The notes: a model not told the origin generated them from the letters alone. Counted from the first letter of the stretch, positions 55,422-64,000 are shown. The stretch is 64,000 bases of DNA from Desulfoferula sp040751985 (GCA_040751985.1 JBFMFU010000065.1:1-64000); one strand, 5' to 3'. Program-made: numbers and translations.

Positions 55422-56246
55422 CTAGCTCAGCCAGCGCTTGCGGCGCTTGTAGTGCTTGACCTCGCGGTAGCTCTTGCGCCCGCCCTGGGCCCCCAGGCCC
55501 AGGTAGAACTCCTGCACGTCCTGGTCTTTCAAGAGCCGCTCCACCGGCCCGTCCAGCACCACCCGGCCGTTCTCCATGATGTAGCCGTAGGAGCTCACCG
55601 ACAGGGCGATCTGGGCGTTCTGCTCCACCAAGAGGATCGTCACCCCCTCCTGGCGGTTGATGCGGCCGATGATCTCGAATATCTCCTCCACCAATAGCGG
55701 GGCCAGGCCCAGGGAGGGCTCGTCGAGCATCATCAGCCGGGGCCGGGCCAACAGGGCCCGGCTGATGGCCAGCATCTGCTGCTCGCCGCCGCTGAGGTAG
55801 CCGGCCAGGCTCTTGTAGCGCTGTTTGAGCGGCGGGAAGTAGTCGAAGCACTTGTCCAGGTCCGCGCGCACCTCGGCCCGGTTGGCCCGGGTGTAGGCCC
55901 CGCAGGTCAGGTTCTCCTCCACGGTCAGGTCCTCGAAGATCCGCCGGCCCTCCATGACCTGGAAGATGCCCCGGCGCACCAGTTGGTGGGGCTGCAGGCC
56001 CTTGAGGTTCTGGCCCGAGAACTCGATCCAGCCGTCGGTGATCTCGCCGTCCTCCAGGGGCAAAAAGCCGCTGATGGCCTTGAGGGTGGTGGACTTGCCC
56101 GCGCCGTTGGAGCCCAGCAGGGCCACGATGGCGCCCTCGGGCACCCGCAGCGAGAGGCCCTTGAGCACCAGCATCACGTGCTTGTACACCACCTCGATGT
56201 TGTTCACCGCCAGGATGGGCGGTTTGGCTTGCTCGGCCTGGCTCAC
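55422..56246 (-). CDS. livF: Branched-chain amino acid-type ABC transporter ATPase LivF
   Basis: A 274-residue ATPase of a HAAT-family importer. Walker A GSNGAGKST, signature YLSGGEQQMLAISRAL, Walker B RLMMLDEPSLGLAP, switch VEQNA. The C terminus has an extra basic tail (SYREVKHYKRRKRWLS) beyond usual LivF length (about 235). GTG start at 56246. It follows livK by 73 bases. Confidence 0.93.
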   Translation of the reverse strand: MSQAEQAKPPILAVNNIEVVYKHVMLVLKGLSLRVPEGAIVALLGSNGAGKSTTLKAISGFLPLEDGEITDGWIEFSGQNLKGLQPHQLVRRGIFQVMEGRRIFEDLTVEENLTCGAYTRANRAEVRADLDKCFDYFPPLKQRYKSLAGYLSGGEQQMLAISRALLARPRLMMLDEPSLGLAPLLVEEIFEIIGRINRQEGVTILLVEQNAQIALSVSSYGYIMENGRVVLDGPVERLLKDQDVQEFYLGLGAQGGRKSYREVKHYKRRKRWLS

Positions 56247-56319
56247 GGCCCGCCTCTTTCCCCGGAGCTGGGGGCCGGGCCGGGGCCCGCCGGGGGCCCC
56301 GGCCGCGGCCGCGCCCGGG

Positions 56320-57504
56320 TTATTCGTCCAGATAGATCCCGTCCGAGGCCGGCACGAACTTGCCGCCCTTGCCCACGAAGACCCGGCCCACGGCGGTGGC
56401 GTTGCTGGTCTTGAAGCTCACCTTGCCCGTGAAGCCCTGGGTGTCCCAGTCCTTGACCAGGGGGATCATGTTCTTGAGGTTGGTGCCGGTGATGGGCAGG
56501 CCCTTGGCCTGGCACATCTGGGCCAGCTTGACGAAGATCATGCCCGTGAACCAGCCCTGCATGTAGCTGTTGGGCCGGTAGTCCACGCCCTTGTGGTGGC
56601 GCTTGTTGTAGTCCTGGATGATCTTAATCATGGGCACCTCGGTGTGGTACCAGTAGGCGTAGGGGTTCACGCCCATGTAGCCCTCGCCGTCCTTGCCCAG
56701 CTTGTCCAGGAGCATCTTGCTGGTGGTCCAGAAGGAGCCCATGAAGGTGGTCTTGAGTCCGTAGTCGCGGGCGCCGCGGATCACCGCCGGGATGGGCGGC
56801 ACCACGTAGCCCTGGAAGATGCAGTAGTCCGGGTTCTTGCGCTTGAGGTCCAAGAGCTGGCTGGTCACGTCCACCGCGCCCACCGCCGTCACCTCCTCGG
56901 CCACCACCTTGATTCCCAGCTTCTTGGCCATGGCCCGGGCGTAGGGGATGGGGTCGCGGCCGAACTCGGTGTCGCTGTAGAAGAAGGCCACCGTGGGCGC
57001 CTGGCCCTTTTTCTTGGGGTGGGCCGCGATGTACTTGAGCAGGATGCCGAACTGCTGGTCATAGGTGGGCCCGGAGACGAACATGTAGGGGTTCTTCTTG
57101 CGGTCGGCCAGCTCCGCCGAGAAGGAGGTGGAGCCGTAGAGCACGTGGTAGCGCTGGTTGATCTCCGGGGCCAGGGCCTTGCCTTGGCCGGTGGACTCGC
57201 CGTAGTCCATGGGCGGCTTGTACTGGGCCATGGCCTTCTTGAACGAGGCGATGGCCTTCTGCAGGTCGTAGCCGCTGTCCTCGTAGATGTACTCGAACTT
57301 CTTGCCGCCCACGCCGCCCTGCTCGTTGGCCCAGCCCAGGGAGTCCATCAGGCCCTGGTGGATGTGTTTGCCCGCAAAGGCGAAGCGGCCGGTGAGGGGC
57401 TGCTGGGCGCAGACTTTTATGGTGTCCGCGGCCAGGGCCAGGCCGGTCCCCAGGGCCAGGCTGGCCGCCAAGCTCAGTACTAGTAGCCATTTGCTCGTCT
57501 TCAT
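56320..57504 (-). CDS. livK: Branched-chain amino acid-type ABC transporter substrate-binding protein
   Basis: A 394-residue periplasmic binding protein with signal peptide (MKTSKWLLVLSLAASLALG to LAA) and the type-1 periplasmic-binding fold (QQPLTGRFAFAGKHIHQG, FFYSDTEFGRD). It binds the transported ligand, which in this family may be a branched-chain amino acid, aromatic acid, amide or urea. It is preceded by an intercistronic hairpin (57536-57571), as is common where the binding protein is made in excess. GGGAGGAGGGACAG precedes the ATG. Confidence 0.92.
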   Translation of the reverse strand: MKTSKWLLVLSLAASLALGTGLALAADTIKVCAQQPLTGRFAFAGKHIHQGLMDSLGWANEQGGVGGKKFEYIYEDSGYDLQKAIASFKKAMAQYKPPMDYGESTGQGKALAPEINQRYHVLYGSTSFSAELADRKKNPYMFVSGPTYDQQFGILLKYIAAHPKKKGQAPTVAFFYSDTEFGRDPIPYARAMAKKLGIKVVAEEVTAVGAVDVTSQLLDLKRKNPDYCIFQGYVVPPIPAVIRGARDYGLKTTFMGSFWTTSKMLLDKLGKDGEGYMGVNPYAYWYHTEVPMIKIIQDYNKRHHKGVDYRPNSYMQGWFTGMIFVKLAQMCQAKGLPITGTNLKNMIPLVKDWDTQGFTGKVSFKTSNATAVGRVFVGKGGKFVPASDGIYLDE

Positions 57505-57535
57505 CTGTCCCTCCTCCCTGAAAAATGGATCCGCC

Positions 57536-57571
57536 CCGGCGGCGCCCCGGATCGGAGCGGGGCGCCGCCGG
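57536..57571 (-). other. Perfect 14-bp intercistronic stem-loop upstream of livK
   Basis: Arms 57536-57549 and 57558-57571 are perfectly complementary (core GGCGGCGCCCCG) with an 8-base loop, between livM and livK. On the minus strand the stem is followed 12 bases later by TTTTT, too distant for a normal terminator. It probably protects or partly terminates the mRNA to set livK levels. Confidence 0.6.
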
Positions 57572-57615
57572 CCGTCTCTCCTTTCCTCCTCCCTATCCCT
57601 ACGCCCCGGCCCCGG

Positions 57616-58659
57616 CTAGTGCTCGAAGGGCCAGAGGCGGAAGTAGTCCTTGACCCGGCGCCACATCTCGGCCAGGCCATGGGGCTCGAAGACCAGAAAC
57701 ACCACGATCAGCAGGCCGAAGACCACCGCCTGCAGCGGCGAAAGAAAGGCCATGGCCTTGGGGCTGACCGCGCTCACCAGGTTCAGGGCGCTCTTGAGCA
57801 CCTCGGGCACGATGGTCATGAAGATGGCCCCGAAGATGGAGCCCAGGACGCTGCCCAGCCCGCCCACGATGATCATGGCCAGGTAGCGGATGGACTCGTG
57901 CAGGGGGAAGTGCTCCGGGGTCACGATCTTGATGAAGTTCACCCACAGGCAGCCGGCCACCCCGGCCAGGAAGGAGCTGAGGGCGAAGGCGTAGAGCTTG
58001 TAGCGGAACAGGTTGATGCCCATCAGCTCGGCGGAGAAGTCGCGGTCGCGGATGGCGATGAAGGCCCGCCCCACCCGGGTGCGGAACAGGTTGCGGGCGG
58101 CGGTGACCACGATGATCACCACCGGCACGGTGACGAAGTAGAAGCGGAACTCGTTGTGCAGGGTGAAGCCCAGGATGCTGGGCGGGGGCACGTTGATGCC
58201 CCGGATGCCGCCGGTGAGCCCGTCCCAGTTCTTGAACAGGTACTCGAAGATCACCTGGGCGGCCAGGGTGGCGATGCACAGGTACAGGCCCTTCATGCGC
58301 ATGGAGGGCGCGCCCACGATCACCCCGAAGAAGGCGGCCGAAAGCCCGGCCAGGGGCAGGCAGAGCAGAAAGGGCAGCCCCAGGCGGGTGACGAGGATGG
58401 CCGCGGTGTAGGCCCCGATGCCAGCGAAGGCGGCGTGGCCCAGGGAAATCTGGCCGGCGGCGCCGGTGAGGATGTTCAGCCCCACCGCGGCCACGATGGC
58501 GATGCCGGTGAGGTTGGCCATGTAGAGCAGATAGTCCCCGGCCAGGAAGGGGAACACGGCCAGGGCCACGAACAGGGCCCCCAGCCAGAAGCGCACCGTG
58601 CCGCTGCGGAACACCGCTTCGTCGGCCGCGTAGGATACCTTGTAATCCCCGATGCGCAT
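57616..58659 (-). CDS. livM: Branched-chain amino acid-type ABC transporter permease LivM
   Basis: A 347-residue permease with about nine to ten helices. Family blocks: GQISLGHAAFAGIGAYTAAIL and the cytosolic loop AFIAIRDRDFSAELMGIN (EAA-like contact for the ATPase), with IVGGLGSVLGSIFGA near the end. It follows livH by 18 bases. Confidence 0.94.
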   Translation of the reverse strand: MRIGDYKVSYAADEAVFRSGTVRFWLGALFVALAVFPFLAGDYLLYMANLTGIAIVAAVGLNILTGAAGQISLGHAAFAGIGAYTAAILVTRLGLPFLLCLPLAGLSAAFFGVIVGAPSMRMKGLYLCIATLAAQVIFEYLFKNWDGLTGGIRGINVPPPSILGFTLHNEFRFYFVTVPVVIIVVTAARNLFRTRVGRAFIAIRDRDFSAELMGINLFRYKLYAFALSSFLAGVAGCLWVNFIKIVTPEHFPLHESIRYLAMIIVGGLGSVLGSIFGAIFMTIVPEVLKSALNLVSAVSPKAMAFLSPLQAVVFGLLIVVFLVFEPHGLAEMWRRVKDYFRLWPFEH

Positions 58660-58677
58660 GCCTGCTTCCCCGCCGAG

Positions 58678-59562
58678 CTAGAGCCGCTCGATCTCTTCCT
58701 TGCCGAACAGCCCGTAGGGCTTGAAGAGCAGAATCAGCACCAGCACCACGAAGGGCGCCAGCTCCTTGATGTCCCCGCGCACGTAGTCGTGCAGATAACC
58801 GCCGGCCAGGTTTTCCACGATGCCCACGATGAAGCCGCCCAGCACCGCCCCGGCGATGGAGTCCAGGCCGCCCAGGATCACCACCGGGAAGATGGTCAGC
58901 CCCAGGTGCCCCAGGTTGGGCTGGATGCCGCCGATGTTGCCGATGATCAGCCCGCCCAGGGCCGCGGCGATGGCCCCCAGGGCCCAGGCTACGGTGAACA
59001 TGCTGCGCACGTTGATGCCCATGGAGAAGGCGGCCATCTGGTCGCCGGCGGTGGCCCGCATGGCCACCCCCACCTTGGCGTACTTGAACAACAGGGCGAA
59101 CACCGCCACCGCCGCCATGGCGATGACGAAGCCCCAGAAGAAGTTGGAGCGGATCACCACCTCGCCGATGACGATCGGCGCCCGGGGGAACAGGGGCGGG
59201 AAGCTCTTGAAGTCCGAGGTCCAGATCAGCTCGGCCAGGCCCACCAGGATGGAGCTGAGGCCGATGGTGACCATGATGATGCTGATGGTGGGCTGGCCCA
59301 GCATGTGCCGCAGGATGGCCCGCTCCACCACCAGGCCCAGCAGGGCCGCGCAGGCCATCACCAGGATGAAGGAGAGCACCACCGGCAGGCCCAGCAGCAC
59401 CAGGAAGGTGTAGAAGAAGTAGGCCCCGATCATCATGAATTCGCCGGTGGCGAAGTTGATGATGCTGGTGGCCTTGTAGATCAATACGAAGCCCAGGGCG
59501 ATGAGGGCGTAGACCCCGCCCACGGCCACCCCGTTGGCCATCAGTTCCAGGAAGATGCTCAT
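58678..59562 (-). CDS. livH: Branched-chain amino acid-type ABC transporter permease LivH
   Basis: A 294-residue permease with about eight helices. It opens MSIFLELMANGVAVGGVYAL and has INFATGEFMMIGAY and VGVAMRATAGDQMAAFSMGI, both standard for LivH. ATG at 59562 overlaps the livG stop by four bases (ATGA), so translation is coupled. Confidence 0.94.
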   Translation of the reverse strand: MSIFLELMANGVAVGGVYALIALGFVLIYKATSIINFATGEFMMIGAYFFYTFLVLLGLPVVLSFILVMACAALLGLVVERAILRHMLGQPTISIIMVTIGLSSILVGLAELIWTSDFKSFPPLFPRAPIVIGEVVIRSNFFWGFVIAMAAVAVFALLFKYAKVGVAMRATAGDQMAAFSMGINVRSMFTVAWALGAIAAALGGLIIGNIGGIQPNLGHLGLTIFPVVILGGLDSIAGAVLGGFIVGIVENLAGGYLHDYVRGDIKELAPFVVLVLILLFKPYGLFGKEEIERL

Positions 59563-60335
59563 GCCTGGGAGCCCTTCTGGCCCAGGTAGGCCTTGATCAC
59601 CTCGGGGTGGGCCTGCACCTGCTCGGGGGTGCCCTCGGCGATCTTCTGGCCGAAGTTGACCACCACCACGTAGTCGCTGATATCCATGATCACGTTCATG
59701 TCGTGCTCGATGAGCACGATGGTCAGGCCGCGCTCCTCCTTGATGTCCAGGATGAAGCGGGCCATGTCCTCGGTCTCCTCGGCGTTCATGCCCGCCACCG
59801 GCTCGTCCATCAAGAGCACCTGGGGCCGCATGGCCAGGGCCCGGGCCAGCTCCACCCGCTTCTGCAGGCCGTAGGCCAGAGCCGCCACCGGCAGCTTGCG
59901 GATGGCCTCGATCTCCAGGAAGTCGATGATCTCCTCCTCCACCTCCTGGCGCAGGGCCAGCTCCTCGCGCCGGGCCGGACCCCAATAGGCCAGCCCGCTG
60001 AGCAGGCCGGTGCGCAGGTAGGCGTGGGCCCCCAGCTTGATGTTGTCCAGCACAGTCATGCCCCGGTACAGGGCGATGTTCTGGAAGGTGCGGGCCAGGC
60101 CCAGGGCCGCCCGGCGGTCCGGGGACAGGCGGGTGATGTCCCGGCCCTGGAAGAGGATGCGGCCCTGCTGGGGCCGGTAGAAGCCGCCGATGCAGTTGAG
60201 GATGGAGGTCTTGCCCGCGCCGTTGGGGCCGATGATGGCCAGGATGCGCCCCGCAGGCACCTCCAGGCTCACCTCGGAGAGCACCCGCAGGCCCCCGAAG
60301 GACAGGGACAGGTCTTCCACGGCCAGTAGGGTCAT
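59559..60335 (-). CDS. livG: Branched-chain amino acid-type ABC transporter ATPase LivG
   Basis: A 258-residue ATPase: Walker A GPNGAGKTS, signature-region LAYGLQKRVELARAL (the usual LSGGQ is the divergent LAYGLQ form normal in LivG), Walker B VLLMDEPVAGMN, switch IEHDM. It is the first gene of the seven-gene liv/acyl-CoA ligase operon and has a leader of about 290 bases downstream of the promoter at 60637-60666. GGTGAG precedes the ATG. Confidence 0.95.
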   Translation of the reverse strand: MTLLAVEDLSLSFGGLRVLSEVSLEVPAGRILAIIGPNGAGKTSILNCIGGFYRPQQGRILFQGRDITRLSPDRRAALGLARTFQNIALYRGMTVLDNIKLGAHAYLRTGLLSGLAYWGPARREELALRQEVEEEIIDFLEIEAIRKLPVAALAYGLQKRVELARALAMRPQVLLMDEPVAGMNAEETEDMARFILDIKEERGLTIVLIEHDMNVIMDISDYVVVVNFGQKIAEGTPEQVQAHPEVIKAYLGQKGSQA

Positions 60336-60750
60336 CTCACCTCAGGTCCGCCCGGCTGGCAGGAGGCCAGGGGCCCGGGGCGGCAGCTTGGTTTCGGCCC
60401 CGCCGGCGCGGCCCGCCAAGGCCACCAGAGATGGCGCCCAGGCGCCGCCGGCGCATAATGAAGTCGCGCGGGGCTTATCTGCTCAAGGCCGCGGGGGCCG
60501 GGGCGCGCCCCAGGCCCGGCCTGGTCAGCAATGGCGCTTAGGGGCTCCGGCGGCCGCTGCCGGGCTGGGGAGCCCTTGCGCTAAGGCACTAAAAATCCGC
60601 TAGTTACGGTCCTCAGTTCCTACACGTCGAGTGTCATTTATAGAATACCGGCCCGCTCGGAGTCAATCCCCCGGCGCCGCGGCCTTTGCCAAGCCGAGCC
60701 CCTGGTGGTACCACTAAGGCGTCTGCCGCCCCGCCAGCAAGGAGCGCCAC
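60336..60750. other. 415-base divergent intergenic region (liv operon leader and promoter)
   Basis: Holds the liv promoter at 60637-60666 and about 290 bases of transcribed leader with GC-rich stems (for example GGGGCGCGCCCC near 60500-60515). No gene is supported. No riboswitch class is recognised. Confidence 0.4.
60637..60666 (-). promoter_or_regulatory. Sigma-70 promoter of the liv operon
   Basis: Minus strand TTGACT (60666-60661), 18-base spacer, TATAAA (60642-60637): each box matches consensus at five of six positions. It lies about 300 bases upstream of livG. Confidence 0.65.
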
Positions 60751-62673
60751 TTGCCCCGCCTGCGCGTGTACCACCCCCTGCTCTTGGCCTGCTTCCCGGT
60801 CCTGTTCTATTTCTCCCAGAACGTGGCCTACCTCTCCCTGGGCCAGCTCCCCCTGCCCCTGGGCCTGGCCCTGGGCGGGGCCCTGCTGCTTACCCTGCTG
60901 GTGGGCTTGGTCTTCCGCCAACGGCCCAAGGCCTACCTGATCTTGTCCCTGGGCATCGTGCTGTTCTTCGCCCTGGGCCCGGCCCTGGAGGGCGTCAAGG
61001 CCCTCTGGGGCGAGGACGCGGTGGGCGGGCTGGACTCGGCCCAGCTCCTGCGCTGGTGGCTGGCCGCCTTCATCGCCGGCGGCCTGCCCCTGGCCCTGCT
61101 CCGCCGCGACCTGACCCCGGTCAACCGCTTCCTCAACCTGGTGAGCGCGATCCTGGTGCTGCTGCAACTGGGCAGCATCGCCTTTCAGGAGCTGGCCGCG
61201 CCCTCCCTGGCCCCGCCCGTGGCCAGCAAGACCGCCCCCCGGCCCGTGGCCGCGGACCAGGCCCGGTTGCCGCACATCTACTACATCGTCCTGGACGGCA
61301 TGGGCCGGGCGGACATCCTGCACGACATCTACGGCCTGGACGGCCAGAAGTTCAGCAAGGCCTTGGAGCAGCGCGGCTTTTATGTGGCCAGCCGCGCCCG
61401 GGCCAACTATGCCCAGACCAACCTGGCCCTGTCCAGCTCCCTGAACTACGCCTACCTGGACCCGGTGCTGGCCCTGAAGGGCCCGGAGTCGGCCCAGCGG
61501 GCGCTCTTGGTCAAGATGCTCAAGCACAACCGGCTCTTCGCCCAGCTCAAGGCCCACGGCTACCGCATCGTGGCCTTCCCCTCGGGCTGCCCGGAGACCG
61601 AGCTGCGCCAGGCCGACCAGTACTTCAGTGGCATCAGCGAGTTCCACGACCTGATCATCCGCAACTCCCTGCTGGAGCCGCTCTTGGACCTGCTGGGCAT
61701 GCACGCGGCCCAGGCCGACCGCCTGCGCCGGCGCATCCTGTGGGTGCTGGACCACCTGCCCGACCCGGCCGCGGACAAAAAGCCCGTGTTCGTCTTTGCC
61801 CACCTGCTCAGCCCCCACCCGCCCTTTTTGCTGGGCCCTCATGGCGAGCCACGGGTGGTGGGGGGCCTGGTGGGCTGGGCCGACGGCAGCTCGCGGGTGG
61901 CCGGCCAGGAGCGGCTGCGCCGGGAGTACCTGCGCGGCTACCGCGACCAGGTGCTCTATCTGCGCGGCCGCATCCTGCAGGTGATAGACCGCATCCTGGC
62001 CGCCAGCCCCCGGCCGGTGGCCATCCTCCTGCAGGGCGACCACGGTCCGGGCAGCACCCTGGACTGGGACCACATCGAGCGCAGCTTTCTGCCCGAGCGC
62101 ATGACCATCCTCAGCGCCTTTCGCCTGCCCGGCCCCGGCGGCCCGGCCCTGTACCCCACCATCTCGCCGGTGAACAGCTTCCGGGTGGTGCTGGACCGCT
62201 ACCTGGGGGCCGAGCTGCCCCTGCTGCCCGATGAGAGCTACATCTCGGCCCTGAACACGCCCTTCAAGCTGTTCAAGGTCACCGACCGCCTAAACGACGA
62301 CTACGCCTCCTTCCGGCCCCTGGTGCCCTACGCGGCCTCGGGCCTGGACCGGCCCGGCCGGCCCGGCGCGGCCTGGAACGCGCCGGGCAACCTGCGCCTG
62401 CTGGGCTTCGGGGCCGAGATCGTCTTCGACCGGCCCCAGCCGGGCCCCTGGCTGGAGCTGTCGCTGGACGGCGACGACGCCTACCGCCTGATTTTCCTGA
62501 ACCAGGGCCGGGAACTGGCCGCCCTGAACCTGCCCGCCGGGAAAAAGACCGCCCTGGCGCTGCACCGGCTGCGCATTCCGCCGGCCGCCGCTGGGTTCAC
62601 GCGCCTGCGCATTATCCCCAGCCAGGGCGACCAGCGCTACGCCCTGGGGCATTTGCGCTTGCCGGCCCGCTGA
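60751..62673 (+). CDS. Membrane sulfatase/alkaline-phosphatase-fold protein
   Basis: A 640-residue protein. About four hydrophobic helices in residues 1-140 are followed by a periplasmic domain with HIYYIVLDGMGRADIL (opening metal-binding Asp of the sulfatase/phosphoethanolamine-transferase fold), FVFAHLLSPHPPFL and LLQGDHGPGS (closing Asp-His). The nucleophile position reads YAQTNLALSSSLNY, suggesting Thr. It probably modifies a surface lipid or glycan with a phospho-group. TTG start at 60751 follows AAGGAG. The C-terminal about 110 residues look beta-rich. Confidence 0.8.
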   Translation: MPRLRVYHPLLLACFPVLFYFSQNVAYLSLGQLPLPLGLALGGALLLTLLVGLVFRQRPKAYLILSLGIVLFFALGPALEGVKALWGEDAVGGLDSAQLLRWWLAAFIAGGLPLALLRRDLTPVNRFLNLVSAILVLLQLGSIAFQELAAPSLAPPVASKTAPRPVAADQARLPHIYYIVLDGMGRADILHDIYGLDGQKFSKALEQRGFYVASRARANYAQTNLALSSSLNYAYLDPVLALKGPESAQRALLVKMLKHNRLFAQLKAHGYRIVAFPSGCPETELRQADQYFSGISEFHDLIIRNSLLEPLLDLLGMHAAQADRLRRRILWVLDHLPDPAADKKPVFVFAHLLSPHPPFLLGPHGEPRVVGGLVGWADGSSRVAGQERLRREYLRGYRDQVLYLRGRILQVIDRILAASPRPVAILLQGDHGPGSTLDWDHIERSFLPERMTILSAFRLPGPGGPALYPTISPVNSFRVVLDRYLGAELPLLPDESYISALNTPFKLFKVTDRLNDDYASFRPLVPYAASGLDRPGRPGAAWNAPGNLRLLGFGAEIVFDRPQPGPWLELSLDGDDAYRLIFLNQGRELAALNLPAGKKTALALHRLRIPPAAAGFTRLRIIPSQGDQRYALGHLRLPAR

Positions 62674-62764
62674 CCATGGGGTTTAATTGGGCCAGCCCTC
62701 CGGGGCCGGGCGTTTTTTTATGAGCCATAATCAAGATATTTCGCCAAGGGCGCGGGGCGGGGGC

Positions 62765-62995
62765 ATGTCTGCCGGTCGCAAATGCATATTGAGCCTGCTG
62801 ATCCTGGTCCTGGGCCTGCTCTGGGCCCGGCCGGCCTGGGCCTACCTGGACCCGGGCGCGGGCAGCTACGCCCTGCAGATCATCATCGCCTCCCTGCTGG
62901 GAGGGGCCTTCTTCCTGCGCAGCCAGTGGCGCCGCCTCAAGTCCTTTTTCCAGCGCAAGCGACACCAGGACGGCCCGGACGGCCATGCCGGCTGA
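62765..62995 (+). CDS. Small membrane protein of the YLDPGAGSY family
   Basis: A 76-residue protein with a signal or anchor helix (CILSLLILVLGLLWARPAWA), the motif YLDPGAGSYALQIIIASLLGG and a second hydrophobic segment, then a basic tail (QWRRLKSFFQRKRHQD). Small proteins with AYLDPG(A/T)GS often accompany surface-glycan or sulfatase genes; function unknown. An earlier in-frame ATG at 62720 is possible but lies in a T-rich stretch after a GC stem. Its end overlaps the next gene by 11 bases. Confidence 0.65.
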   Translation: MSAGRKCILSLLILVLGLLWARPAWAYLDPGAGSYALQIIIASLLGGAFFLRSQWRRLKSFFQRKRHQDGPDGHAG

Positions 62996-64000
62996 GACCG
63001 GCGGTCCCCGCCGCCTGGGGGCTTCCTTCCGGGACCCGGCCGGCTTCGTCTTCGCCCAGGACGGCACACTCTACCGCCAGGTGAACCTGGCCGGGGCCGC
63101 GGACTACGACCTGTTGATGTCCTCGGGCCTGTACCAGGAGTTGGTCCAGGCCGGCCTGCTGGTGGCCCATGAGGAGGCCCCCCTGGAGCTGGCCCCGGAG
63201 CCGGGGACCCACAAGGTCCTGCGGCCCCAGGCGGCGCCCTTCGTCTCCTACCCCTACGAGTGGTGCTTCGGCCAGCTCAAGGAGGCGGCCCTGACTACCC
63301 TGGAGGTGCAGCGCCGGGCCCTGGTGCGCGGCCTGTGCCTCAAGGACGCCAGCGCCTACAACGTGCAGTTCTGGGGCGTGCGGCCAATGCTCATCGACAC
63401 CCTGTCCCTGGAGCGCTACCAGGAGGGCCGGCCCTGGGTGGCTTACCGCCAGTTCTGCTCCCACTTCCTGGCCCCCCTGGCCCTGATGGCCCTCAAGGAC
63501 TGGCGCCTGGGCCGCCTGCTGCGCATTGACCTGGACGGCCTGCCCCTGGACCTGGCCCAGGCCCTGCTGCCCCGGCGGGCCCTCTTATCCCCTGGCCTCT
63601 TAATGCACATCGGGCTGCACGCCAAGAGCCAGGCCCGCTTCGGGGACCGCAAGGTGGAGGTCAAGGACAAGGCCTTCTCCCGCCGGGCCATGCTGGGCCT
63701 GGTGGAGAGCCTGCAAGGGGCGGTGCAGAGGCTGTCCTGGCGGCCGCAGGGCACCCCGTGGGCCGCCTACTACGACGACACCAACTACAGCCAGGCCGCC
63801 GCCCGCAACAAGGCCGAGTTGGTGCGCCAGATGCTGGCCGCGGCCGGCCCGCGCACGGTCTGGGACCTGGGGGCCAACACCGGACTCTACAGCCGAGTGG
63901 CGGCCGAGACGGCAGGGCTGGTGGTCTCCTTTGACCTGGACATGGCCGCAGTGGAGCAGAACTTCCGCCGCTGCCAGCAGGACGGCGAGCGCCGCATCCT
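62985..64000 (+). CDS. SAM-dependent methyltransferase, N-terminal part (runs off window)
   Basis: At least 338 residues, open to the window end. It begins with ATG at 62985, inside the end of the small membrane gene. The N-terminal domain (ASFRDPAGFVFAQDGTLYRQV, LMSSGLYQELVQAGLLVAHEE) is a conserved extension of a methyltransferase family. The SAM site is TVWDLGANTGLYSRVAAE, followed by VVSFDLDMAAVEQN. The substrate is unknown; the neighbours suggest envelope-glycan modification. Confidence 0.85.
   Translation, partial: MPAETGGPRRLGASFRDPAGFVFAQDGTLYRQVNLAGAADYDLLMSSGLYQELVQAGLLVAHEEAPLELAPEPGTHKVLRPQAAPFVSYPYEWCFGQLKEAALTTLEVQRRALVRGLCLKDASAYNVQFWGVRPMLIDTLSLERYQEGRPWVAYRQFCSHFLAPLALMALKDWRLGRLLRIDLDGLPLDLAQALLPRRALLSPGLLMHIGLHAKSQARFGDRKVEVKDKAFSRRAMLGLVESLQGAVQRLSWRPQGTPWAAYYDDTNYSQAAARNKAELVRQMLAAAGPRTVWDLGANTGLYSRVAAETAGLVVSFDLDMAAVEQNFRRCQQDGERRI

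Overview
This is a GC-rich chromosomal window of 63 protein genes (two cut by the window edges) and one tRNA gene. The gene content suggests an anaerobic deltaproteobacterium, perhaps Desulfarculales-like. The main clues are an HdrA/HdrBC/MvhD flavin-iron-sulfur cluster, many sigma-54 regulators, a liv-type ABC operon with acyl-CoA ligases, TauE and SulP anion transporters, and ArsM/ArsR. The taxonomy is inferred; no marker gene settles it.

Layout. 1-107: tail of an IS5-type transposase. 158-16505: housekeeping and envelope genes: rlmN, a DUF188 protein, a secreted HAD phosphatase, two glycosyltransferases, rpiA, a patatin, a ZIP-like membrane protein with an in-frame TGA, a DUF2318/FtsX-permease/ATPase set resembling an iron-uptake module, a hydrolase, a DUF2064 transferase, a PEP synthase regulatory protein and an HD-GYP phosphodiesterase. 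16571-20941: lipoprotein, arsM-arsR, an AtoE-like short-chain fatty-acid transporter and a cyclase-family hydrolase.

20955-51000 is the most unusual part. Two minus-strand operons combine signalling with transport. The first runs histidine kinase, two receivers, TauE-like exporter, membrane partner, receiver, PEP-synthase-like protein; a good sigma-54 promoter precedes it and a sigma-54 activator lies upstream. The second has nine genes: kinase, NtrC-like activator, SulP transporter, kinase-like/BON/receiver fusion, second Cache kinase, receiver, degenerate kinase, beta-carbonic anhydrase, receiver. Between them, on the plus strand, lies an operon of mvhD-like, tRNA, double-length hdrA, mvhD-like and hdrBC-like genes. 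The tRNA has the architecture of a selenocysteine tRNA (8-bp acceptor stem, 5-bp T stem, 6-bp D stem, long variable arm) but carries a GCA (Cys) anticodon and U73, and it sits in the 137-nt gap just before hdrA. Two near-identical sigma-54 promoters precede small membrane/secreted genes at 38.7-39.5 kb, one of which is a 44-codon ORF.

51338-60335 is a seven-gene minus-strand operon (livG-livH-livM-livK-livF, AMP-forming acyl-CoA ligase, NDP-forming acyl-CoA ligase) behind a clear sigma-70 promoter, probably for uptake and CoA activation of an organic or amino acid. 60751-64000 holds a membrane sulfatase-fold protein, a 76-residue membrane protein and a SAM methyltransferase that runs off the window.

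Working model: the phosphorelays and sigma-54 activators adjust redox carriers (Hdr) and anion transport (TauE, SulP with carbonic anhydrase) to an unknown periplasmic signal sensed by paralogous Cache kinases. The tRNA may serve the cysteine-rich Hdr proteins or act as a regulatory or recoding tRNA.
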